Part shown: piece after piece, positions 50,818 to 57,692 of the stretch
Layout: each line of letters opens with the position of its first letter
Numbering within the stretch: position 1 is the first letter of the stretch
Assembly (NCBI RefSeq): GCF_017877055.1
Contig: NZ_JAGIPG010000005.1
Span: forward strand, 1-64,000
Reading direction: 5' to 3'
Length of the DNA stretch: 64,000 nt
Source: Neorhizobium galegae
GTDB taxonomy: Bacteria > Pseudomonadota > Alphaproteobacteria > Rhizobiales > Rhizobiaceae
Position numbers and translations under genes: made by a program
Notes under the pieces: model-generated
Told to the model about the DNA's origin: nothing
The model's database searches: none
The model's input: only the letters and a program-made list of their open reading frames with translations

Positions 50818-51573
50818 TTATGCGGAGCGCGCGGCGGCGACGTCGGCCGCGATGCCGGCGCCGAGAAACCTCGTATCGCTTGAGAGCAGATAGAAGCTGA
50901 TGCCGGCTTGCGACCACTTGCCGACATCGTCGGCGGAAGGTCGGAAGATGCCGACGGCCTTGCCGGCCCCGCGTGCGGCTTCGGTGATCCTGAGAATGGC
51001 CGCGTCGAGCTTTGCTGCTCCTTCCGGCCCCATCGCGTCGATGGAGACCGAGAGGTCGCCCGGGCCGATGAAGATCACGTCGACGCCCTCGACGGCGACG
51101 ATCTCGTCGACATTGGCGAGACCATCGGCAGTCTCGATCTGGATCGCCAGTACGAGGCTTTCATTCGCTGATTGAAGGTAATCGGGAATGCGATAGCCGT
51201 AACCTGCGGCACGTCCCGGTCCGACGCCGCGTTCACCGATCGGCGGATAGCGGGTCGCCAGAACGGCGGCCTTGGCCTGGGCGGCGGTTGAGACCCGTGG
51301 CACCAGTACGCCGGCGGCTCCGGCATCCAGCACGCCGGCGATCGATTCCGGCGCGTGGCCCGGGACACGCACCATCGCGGGCACCCGCTGGACATCCGAG
51401 GCACGAACGAGGTTTTCGATGAGTTCGCGGCCGATCTGGGCATGTTCGGCGTCGATGCAGATGAAATCGAGACCGGCCGCGGCGGTCACCTCTATGGCGA
51501 CCGGATGAGGGATCGCGGCGAATGTGCCGATGACGCGTTCATGACCGATACATTTTTTGCGGAAGTCGCTCAT
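50818..51573 (-). CDS. HpcH/HpaI-family class II aldolase
   Basis: The 251-residue TIM barrel has GLDFICIDAEHAQIGRELIE, MVRVPGHAPESIAGVLDAGA and VDVIFIGPGDLSVSIDAMGP, the metal- and oxoacid-binding pattern of 2-oxo-3-deoxy/4-hydroxy-2-oxoacid aldolases. It likely cleaves a hydroxy-oxoacid to pyruvate plus an aldehyde. Start 51573 (MSDFRKKCIG) is the normal family start. A perfect-core TTTA-N4-TAAA site lies 53 bases upstream. It is divergent from GntR 1. Confidence 0.87.
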   Translation of the reverse strand: MSDFRKKCIGHERVIGTFAAIPHPVAIEVTAAAGLDFICIDAEHAQIGRELIENLVRASDVQRVPAMVRVPGHAPESIAGVLDAGAAGVLVPRVSTAAQAKAAVLATRYPPIGERGVGPGRAAGYGYRIPDYLQSANESLVLAIQIETADGLANVDEIVAVEGVDVIFIGPGDLSVSIDAMGPEGAAKLDAAILRITEAARGAGKAVGIFRPSADDVGKWSQAGISFYLLSSDTRFLGAGIAADVAAARSA

Positions 51574-51626
51574 CGGGGTGCCTTTGTAATCTGCCCGGCG
51601 CGGCTTCGGAGCACGCGCCAAATTAA

Positions 51627-51642
51627 AGTTTAAGCCTAAAAT
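51627..51642. promoter_or_regulatory. Palindromic operator, TTTA-N4-TAAA class (copy 5)
   Basis: AGTTTAAGCCTAAAAT: arms AGTTTA/TAAAAT around AGCC with one arm mismatch. It lies 53 bases upstream of the aldolase start. Confidence 0.72.
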
Positions 51643-51666
51643 TCTTGACGCCGCAAGTGAATAAAA

Positions 51667-51748
51667 CAGTATACTAAAAATGCCAATGCTCAGCCATCTC
51701 AAAAGGTTTTTTCAAAAATACTCTTGAAGATCGATGAAATCAGTATAC
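51667..51748. promoter_or_regulatory. Paired CAGTATAC sites upstream of GntR 1
   Basis: CAGTATAC occurs at 51667-51674 (within a perfect AGTATACT palindrome) and again at 51741-51748, 74 bases apart. GTATAC-centred palindromes are common FCD-type GntR operators. The second copy ends 20 bases before the GntR start codon, suggesting autorepression and control of the divergent aldolase gene. Confidence 0.6.
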
Positions 51749-51768
51749 CGTTTGCGTAGGAGATTTCC

Positions 51769-52476
51769 ATGTTAAAGCCGAGCGACAATCTGGTGGATGC
51801 GATCTATGCCGATCTGCGGCTGAAGCTGCAGCGGAGTGCCGTTTCGCCGACCGATCGCCTGGTGGATACCGAGATCGCCAACGCCCACGGCATTTCCCGC
51901 ATGCCGGCGCGCGAGGCGCTGCTTCGGTTGGTTTCGGAGGGTTATCTCGTTGGCACGACGCGCGGCTTTGCGGTGCGGGAATTGTCGCTCGACGATATTT
52001 CCGGACTTTTCGAGGTCCGCCGTCAGCTGGAGCCCCGGGCGGCGGCCTGTGCCGCCCGCGACATGACGCCCGAGATCGAGGCGGAAATTACCGCGGCGAT
52101 GAACCGGGTGGAGCAGGCGCTGAGCCAAAGCGACATTCCGGCCCTGCTGGCGGCCAATGTCGATTTCCGCAATGCCTGGTTGAAGGCGGTCAACAATCCG
52201 CATATGGCGGCAACGATTTCGCGCTTCATCGACTATTTCCAGTCGGTGCGGCTCGGCACGTTCGCCGATCCGGGCGCCGTCTATCAGTATATCGACGGTC
52301 TCTCCCGCATTCACGCGGCATTCCTGGCGCACGATCCGCTGATGGTGCAGGACCGCATGACGCTTTTCATGTTCGCAGCGGAGGAGGCCTATCTCTCCGT
52401 GCGGCGGCGCCAGTTGGAAGAGGCGGAGACTGCGCGCCCCGCCCGCAGAAGAACACGAAAGAGAGGAACAGCATGA
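51769..52476 (+). CDS. GntR-family (FCD) regulator 1
   Basis: The 235-residue regulator has an N-terminal winged helix (ISRMPAREALLRLVSEGYLV, then GTTRGFAVREL) and a C-terminal FCD ligand domain (ISGLFEVRRQLEPRAAACAA; NVDFRNAWLKAVNNPHMAAT). The start has GGAG eight bases upstream. Its stop overlaps the monooxygenase start (ATGA), so it is first in an operon with the flavin oxygenase pair. Confidence 0.9.
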   Translation: MLKPSDNLVDAIYADLRLKLQRSAVSPTDRLVDTEIANAHGISRMPAREALLRLVSEGYLVGTTRGFAVRELSLDDISGLFEVRRQLEPRAAACAARDMTPEIEAEITAAMNRVEQALSQSDIPALLAANVDFRNAWLKAVNNPHMAATISRFIDYFQSVRLGTFADPGAVYQYIDGLSRIHAAFLAHDPLMVQDRMTLFMFAAEEAYLSVRRRQLEEAETARPARRRTRKRGTA

Positions 52477-53567
52477 TCAAGCCGCATCCGCTGAAAGGTC
52501 CCAGCAAACTGAAACTCGGCGTGTTTTCGCCGAATGCAGACGGGGGCCTTGCGATTACCGACGTGCCGGAACGCTGGCAGGCGCGCTGGGAAGACAATCT
52601 CAACGCGGTGCAGATCGCCGATCGCGGCGGGCTGGATTTCTTCCTGCCGATCGCGCGATGGAAGGGGTTCGGCGGCAAGAACCGGGTGCGCGAATGGTCG
52701 TTCGAGACCTTCACCTGGGCGGCGGGCCTCGCCTCGGTCACCGAACGGATCGGGTTGTTCATGACCGTGCATGTGCCGCTCGTGCACCCGCTCTATGCCG
52801 CAAAGGCGCTCGCCACCGTCGACCATATCAGCAGCGGCCGGGCTGGTCTCAACATCGTCTGCGGCTGGAATCCGAAGGAATTCGGCATGTTCGGCGTGCC
52901 GCTGGTCGAAAAAGGCTACGACCAGGCCGACGAATGGCTGGAGATCATGGAGCGGGCCTACACATCCGATGCGCCATTCGACTATGACGGCACCTATTAT
53001 AAGCTGAAGGATGTCGTAAGCCGTCCCGCCAGCCTGCAATCGCCGCGGCCGGTCACCATGAACGCCGCCTTCGGTGGGCCGGGCCGGGATTTCGCGGCCA
53101 GGAACTGCGAATATCTGTTCACGACCTTCACCGAGATTGCCGAAGCCGGAAAACACGTCGAGGATATCAAGGGCCGGGCGGAAAAACTCGGCCGCGATGT
53201 CGGGGCCTATACGGTCTGCCATGTCGTCTGCCGCGAAACCCAACAGGAGGCGGAGGATTATTACGAGCGTTACGCGGTGACCATGGCCGATCACGCTGCG
53301 GTCGACGCGCATATGGCAGGCAAGAAGGAATTCACCCAATCGCATGATAAGAGCGCTTATGATCTCTACCGCAAGCGGTTTGCAGGCGGCGCGGGCGGTT
53401 ATCCGTTGATCGGCACGCCCGAAAAAATCGTCGAAGACATGATCGCCATATCCGAACAGGGGTATTCCGGTATTGCCATGTCCTTCGTGAACTACACCTA
53501 TGAGCTGCCTTTCTTCTGCGATCGCGTCATGCCTTTGTTGAGAGAAGCGGGACTGAGGGTGGAATGA
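52473..53567 (+). CDS. LLM-class FMN-dependent monooxygenase (RutA/SfnG-like)
   Basis: The 364-residue luciferase-like TIM barrel has GGLDFFLPIARWKGFGGKNR, the ISSGRAGLNIVCGWNPKEFG motif characteristic of the RutA/SfnG branch, and GYPLIGTPEKIVEDMIAISE at the end. It uses reduced FMN and oxygen; relatives open N-heterocycles (RutA on uracil) or attack sulfones. The flavin reductase is the next gene, overlapping by four bases. In this island an N-heterocycle or amide-type substrate is the appealing guess. Confidence 0.88.
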   Translation: MIKPHPLKGPSKLKLGVFSPNADGGLAITDVPERWQARWEDNLNAVQIADRGGLDFFLPIARWKGFGGKNRVREWSFETFTWAAGLASVTERIGLFMTVHVPLVHPLYAAKALATVDHISSGRAGLNIVCGWNPKEFGMFGVPLVEKGYDQADEWLEIMERAYTSDAPFDYDGTYYKLKDVVSRPASLQSPRPVTMNAAFGGPGRDFAARNCEYLFTTFTEIAEAGKHVEDIKGRAEKLGRDVGAYTVCHVVCRETQQEAEDYYERYAVTMADHAAVDAHMAGKKEFTQSHDKSAYDLYRKRFAGGAGGYPLIGTPEKIVEDMIAISEQGYSGIAMSFVNYTYELPFFCDRVMPLLREAGLRVE

Positions 53568-54073
53568 CGGTGGATATGCTGAACGACGAAGGGGAAGCGA
53601 CGCGACTCGCGTTCCGGGAAGGCATGGCGCGGCTGGCGGCGGCGGTGAATATCGTCACCACCGACGGGCCGGGCGGACTTGCGGGATTTACCGCGTCTGC
53701 CGTGTGCAGCGTGACGGACCGGCCGCCGACGCTTCTCGTCTGCCTCAACCGGTCGAGCTCGGTTGCCGGCATGTTCGAGAGGAACCGGGTGCTCTGCGTC
53801 AACACGCTCGCTTCCAATCACGAAGCGATGTCGAGACTGTTCGGCGGTTCGACGCCGCAGGACGATCGGTTTGCGGCGGGTGACTGGGTACTTGGCGCAA
53901 CGGGATCGCCGAGGCTGACCGATGCAATCGTCTCGTTCGATTGCGAAGTGGAAAATGCGGTCGCGAGCGGCACGCACCACGTGCTGTTCTGCCGGGTCGT
54001 CGGGATCGCCCATGGTCCGGAGGACGAAGAGGCGCTCGTCTATTTCCGGCGCCGCTATCATCGTCTCAAGTGA
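53564..54073 (+). CDS. Flavin reductase (RutF/HpaC-like)
   Basis: The 169-residue flavin-reductase-domain protein (AAAVNIVTTDGPGGLAGFTA SAVCSVT read through; PPTLLVCLNRSSSVAGMFER; NRVLCVNTLASNHE) probably supplies reduced FMN to the preceding LLM oxygenase, as in RutA-RutF. The start overlaps the oxygenase stop (ATGA). It is followed by a rhizobial palindromic repeat. Confidence 0.9.
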   Translation: MTVDMLNDEGEATRLAFREGMARLAAAVNIVTTDGPGGLAGFTASAVCSVTDRPPTLLVCLNRSSSVAGMFERNRVLCVNTLASNHEAMSRLFGGSTPQDDRFAAGDWVLGATGSPRLTDAIVSFDCEVENAVASGTHHVLFCRVVGIAHGPEDEEALVYFRRRYHRLK

Positions 54074-54105
54074 GCTGGCTTGATAGCCGAGCTTGATTGT
54101 TCGCT

Positions 54106-54181
54106 CGTCATGCTCGGCCTTGTGCCGAGCATCTGCAAACGTTGATGTCGGCAGATGCACGGGACAGGTCCGAGCATGACG
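54106..54181. repeat. Rhizobial-type palindromic intergenic element
   Basis: The 76-base element is bounded by perfect 12-base inverted ends CGTCATGCTCGG (54106-54117) and CCGAGCATGACG (54170-54181). Inside are a CTCGG/CCGAG hairpin (54113-54129) and GCATCTGC/GCAGATGC arms. This build matches the short palindromic elements dispersed between genes in Rhizobiaceae (RIME-like). It lies between converging genes, so it could also act as a bidirectional terminator. Confidence 0.75.
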
Positions 54182-54218
54182 TCGAGAAATCAACTGGCCT
54201 CTGGCGGAGGCTTCTCGT

Positions 54219-55496
54219 CTACTTCGCCTTGGCGATGATCTCGCCGAGCACCGTGTCGAAACGGTCGATCTCTTCCACCTTGTTGTAGTGGACCATCGAG
54301 ACGCGCATGCAGCCGGTTTCCATGGTCAGCCCGAGGCGCTTCATCAGGCGCGGGGCGAACATGTGGCCGTCGCGGCTGCCGATGCCGTTCTTGCCGAGCT
54401 CGGCCGAGAGATATTGCGGCGTCAGTCCCGGAATGCTGAAGCAGATGGTCGGAACGCGCTTTTCCACCTGGGCTTCGTCCGAAACCCCGTAGATCGTGGC
54501 GCCGTGCTTCTTCAGCACCGACAGCATCTTCTTCGACAGCGTCTGCTCGTAGGCGCGGATGGCGCCCATGGCAGCGGCAAGCGCATTGCGGCGCGAATGC
54601 TCGCCTTCGGGAAGGAACCTGCGGCCGAGGTCCTCGAGGTAAAGCACGGCGGCGTTCATGCCGGCGACGTTTTCATAGGTGAAGGTGCCGACCTCGATCT
54701 TGTAGGGCGGAACGTCCGGAATGAAGTCTTCCTTGAAGGTGGGGAGCTTTACGAGCGCATCATAGCGGCCCCAGAGGAATCCCATATGCGGGGAAAAGTT
54801 CTTGTAGCCGGAGCAGACAAGATAATCGCAATCCCAGGCCTGAACGTCGATCAGCGCGTGCGGGCCGTAATGCACGCAGTCGAGGAAGACTTCGGCGCCG
54901 GCCGCGTGCGCCAGCTTGCCCACGGTCGCCACGTCGACGATCGTGCCGATCGAATGGGCTGTCACGGTGCAGGCGACGAGGCGGGTCTTGTTGTTCAGGA
55001 GCGGCTTCAGGTCGTCGGTATGCAGCATGCCGTCTTCACGCATCTTCCACCAGACAATCTTGGCGCCGTCGGCTTCCAGCGCCGTCCAGGTGGCGATGTT
55101 GGCGTCGTGGTCCATGTCGGTGACGATGATCTCGTTGCGCTCCTGCAGCATCTTGGCGATGCCCAGGCTGACGAGGCGAATGAAGGACGTGGCATTGAGG
55201 CCGAACGAGATTTCCTCCGGACGATAGGCGTTGACCAAGAGGCCAACCGAAACGCGGGCTTCGGCAATCGTGCGATCGACGCCCTGGCTGTGCAGATAGG
55301 GCGCCATGCGCTGAACGTTGCAATCGACGAGATGGGCCGCGACCGCATCGACGACGGCCTGGGGCACCTGGGCGCCGCCGGCGTTTTCGAAGAAGATGAA
55401 GTCCTTGTATTTCTGGAGAGCCGGAAATTTCAGCCTGAGTTCATCGACCGGAAAAGCCTTGGCGAGATTATCGCCTGCCGTCACATGCGTGTTCAT
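54219..55496 (-). CDS. Class V aminotransferase, cysteine-desulfurase-like, without the catalytic cysteine
   Basis: The 425-residue PLP enzyme has His130 (DMDHDANIATW, PLP stacking), the Asp motif VFLDCVHYGPHALID and PLP Lys232 (VCSGYKNFSPH). The loop that carries the nucleophilic Cys in SufS/CsdA (RTGHHC type) reads RDGHMF, so Cys is Phe380. It is thus unlikely to be a desulfurase; an elimination, epimerase or lyase role is possible. It is not a clear kynureninase. ATG 55496 has GGGAGAAATCC before it. It is divergent from GntR 2 with two TTTGATCAA sites between. Confidence 0.85.
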   Translation of the reverse strand: MNTHVTAGDNLAKAFPVDELRLKFPALQKYKDFIFFENAGGAQVPQAVVDAVAAHLVDCNVQRMAPYLHSQGVDRTIAEARVSVGLLVNAYRPEEISFGLNATSFIRLVSLGIAKMLQERNEIIVTDMDHDANIATWTALEADGAKIVWWKMREDGMLHTDDLKPLLNNKTRLVACTVTAHSIGTIVDVATVGKLAHAAGAEVFLDCVHYGPHALIDVQAWDCDYLVCSGYKNFSPHMGFLWGRYDALVKLPTFKEDFIPDVPPYKIEVGTFTYENVAGMNAAVLYLEDLGRRFLPEGEHSRRNALAAAMGAIRAYEQTLSKKMLSVLKKHGATIYGVSDEAQVEKRVPTICFSIPGLTPQYLSAELGKNGIGSRDGHMFAPRLMKRLGLTMETGCMRVSMVHYNKVEEIDRFDTVLGEIIAKAK

Positions 55497-55586
55497 GGAT
55501 TTCTCCCAGATGTCGTGGATTGATGAGGAGGGATGCAGGTGACAACGAGCCTCCCCGTGTTTATGTTTGGCCCAGCTGCCAAATGA

Positions 55587-55638
55587 GCATTTGATCAAAC
55601 TTTCAAATGTTCTATTGTGCGGTCGGCATTTGATCAAG
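55587..55638. promoter_or_regulatory. Paired GCATTTGATCAA sites between PLP enzyme and GntR 2
   Basis: GCATTTGATCAAA at 55587-55599 and GCATTTGATCAA at 55626-55637, 39 bases apart, flank an AAATG-rich stretch. The TTTGATCAAA core recurs at 11384-11393. They are likely operators of GntR 2 controlling its own gene and the divergent aminotransferase. Confidence 0.6.
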
Positions 55639-55743
55639 GGGAATTGCGTCGGAAGCAGTGGATGACCCGACGCGAGGAGACTTGAAGAGCGCGGCCCGTT
55701 ATGCGAGGCCTGGTTGTGATTTGAATGGGATCTGAGGGCAAGG

Positions 55744-56436
55744 ATGGCGGATAGCGGGCTTTTGAAGGTCACGTCGCGCGTGACCGTTCAGGACACGGTC
55801 TACGAACAGCTGCGCCGGGCGCTGATGTGGGGTTCGTTTGCGCCATCGCAGGCGATCACCATTTCGTCGCTGGCAACCGAGTTCGGTACCAGCCACATGC
55901 CGGTGCGCGAGGCGCTGAGAAGGCTTGCGGCGGAAAACGGGCTGGAGATCGGCCATAACGGTTCGGCCCGCGTGCCGGCAGTCTCCCGCGAGCGGCTCGA
56001 CGATCTCTGCCAGGCGCGCATCGCGCTCGAGGGCCTGGCAACGGAACTTGCGGCCGTCCACATGACTGACGAGGATATCGACCGTTCGGAGGCGCTTGCC
56101 CGGGAGCACGAGGAAACCGGCAAGGCCGGCGACGTCTATGGGATGCTGCGCAAGAACCAGGAGTTCCATTTCGGCATCTACGAAGCGTCGCGCTCCGAAG
56201 TGCTGCCGCAGCATATCGAGATGCTCTGGCTGCGGTTCGGCCCCTATATGCGGATGCTGACCAAGTATGTGGAAAAGGAATTCGACAAGGGCGTCGTGCA
56301 CCCGTTCTCGTCCTATCACTTCCGGATCGTCGCCGCACTTCGCGAGCGCAACGGCGCGCTCGCGCGGGACATGATGGTGGGGGATATCCTCGCCACGCAA
56401 TCGCACCTGCGGGAGATGTCCCCGGAATTGCGGTGA
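55744..56436 (+). CDS. GntR-family (FCD) regulator 2
   Basis: The 230-residue regulator has a winged helix (TSHMPVREALRRLAAENGLE) and an FCD domain (LDDLCQARIALEGLATELAA; EFHFGIYEASRSEVLPQHIE; FSSYHFRIVAALRERNGALA). It is divergent from the class V aminotransferase gene and probably binds the paired TTTGATCAA sites. Confidence 0.9.
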   Translation: MADSGLLKVTSRVTVQDTVYEQLRRALMWGSFAPSQAITISSLATEFGTSHMPVREALRRLAAENGLEIGHNGSARVPAVSRERLDDLCQARIALEGLATELAAVHMTDEDIDRSEALAREHEETGKAGDVYGMLRKNQEFHFGIYEASRSEVLPQHIEMLWLRFGPYMRMLTKYVEKEFDKGVVHPFSSYHFRIVAALRERNGALARDMMVGDILATQSHLREMSPELR

Positions 56437-56475
56437 CCCCGGCGCCGGGCGCCGGAGTCTTCGTCCAGGGAATGC

Positions 56476-57294
56476 TTACTGGCCGAGGCCGAGCGAAGCG
56501 AGATATTCGACCGAAGCCGGGATCTTCGACTTGTCCTTGATCTCGACGATCAGGCGCGGGTTGCTGGTGAGCTCGGCGAGCGCCTGGAAGACTGACGGCC
56601 AGAGGATATTGCCTTCGCCGAGCGCCCAGTGGCGGTCTGCGTAACCGTCGGCATCCTGCAGATGCACGTGCTGCAGGCGGTTGCCTGCTGCCTTCACAAA
56701 GTAATCGACCGGCGGAGCGCCGGTGGAGCCATGCGCGTAATGGGCATGGCCGGTATCGATCGACACGGCGACCGCCGGCGAATTGAAGCTGTCGGCGAGC
56801 GCCACGCGGATATGCTGGTCGATATCCTCGATGTTTTCCAGAACGATCACGGCGCCGATATCCTCGGCCTGCTTGACGGCATCACGCATCGTGAGATGCA
56901 CGTGCTCGATGAGGCGCTCGCCCTCGCCCTTGTTGTTGTCGAGATTGTTGTAGGACCAGGTCGTGTAGGGGCTGTGGGCGACCATCTGCGTCGCGCCGAT
57001 CGAGGCGCAGACGTCGAGGCCCTGCTTCAGGCGCTTGGCAACGACGGCGCGGATATCCGGATCCTGGGAGGCGATGGTGAAGCCCCAGAACGGACCGTGG
57101 ATGCCGAGACGGCCTTCAAAACCATCCAGCAGCTTCCTGGCGCGCTCGGCTAGCGGCGTCCAGTCGCCGTTCAGAACGTCACCCGTGGTGAAATCCTGGA
57201 GTTCGAGATCGCGCTGCTTGTCGAAAAGCCAGTTGCGGTGAATTTCGAGCTCGCCAAGCGTCATGGCGGCGCCGATCACGGGAAGGGAGGACAT
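56476..57294 (-). CDS. Sugar-phosphate-isomerase/epimerase-like TIM-barrel protein
   Basis: The 272-residue AP-endonuclease-2/xylose-isomerase-like barrel has GRLGIHGPFWGFTIASQDPD, AVIVLENIEDIDQHIRVALA (metal Glu), VSIDTGHAHYAHG (metal Asp/His) and LQHVHLQDADGYADRHW (metal His). A metal-dependent isomerase, epimerase or dehydratase is expected; the substrate is unknown. ATG 57294 has GGAG six bases upstream; longer frames lack family similarity. It converges with GntR 2. Confidence 0.83.
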   Translation of the reverse strand: MSSLPVIGAAMTLGELEIHRNWLFDKQRDLELQDFTTGDVLNGDWTPLAERARKLLDGFEGRLGIHGPFWGFTIASQDPDIRAVVAKRLKQGLDVCASIGATQMVAHSPYTTWSYNNLDNNKGEGERLIEHVHLTMRDAVKQAEDIGAVIVLENIEDIDQHIRVALADSFNSPAVAVSIDTGHAHYAHGSTGAPPVDYFVKAAGNRLQHVHLQDADGYADRHWALGEGNILWPSVFQALAELTSNPRLIVEIKDKSKIPASVEYLASLGLGQ

Positions 57295-57692
57295 GGAAAA
57301 CTCCATTGAACAAAGAAATGTGGGGAGGGGAATGCGCCGGAAGAAAATCCACGCACAGGCCTCCATGTCAGAATTTTGTGTCGGCAATATTACATTTGTA
57401 ACGCAGGATCATGAAGTTTGCATCCGTGTTCAATTTCATCGAATCGCCAAGATAGCGTCACGGAACTGATACACAGACTGGCCAAATAGCCCCTGCAAAT
57501 CAGGGGGTCAGTCGTGAGCCGCAGCAATACTTTTCATCATCGCGAACCGGGCCGAGCGGCTTTCATGTCCTCAGCCCGCGCGGGTCGCTTGCTGTTATCA
57601 GCTCAAGCTTTCCGAGCCCTCAACCGTCACCGCTCCAACCCGCAGGGGCTGATCGAGCTCGTCCATTAACCCGAAGCCAAAGGACAATTTCC
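57295..57692. other. Divergent promoter region, TIM-barrel gene / ABC operon 3
   Basis: No gene is supported; an open frame at 57263-57469 has no recognisable content. One perfect hairpin CCCCTG/CAGGGG with a 5-base loop lies at 57490-57506. I see no copy of the TTTA-N4-TAAA or TTTGATCAAA motifs here, unlike the other catabolic promoters. Confidence 0.6.

Noticed and set aside
54219..55496. Annotation as kynureninase because anthranilate-type genes and kynurenine-formamidase-like cyclases are present
   Set aside because: The motifs (SGYKNFSPHMGF, RDGHMF loop) fit the cysteine-desulfurase-like branch better, and no tryptophan 2,3-dioxygenase gene is present to make a kynurenine pathway.
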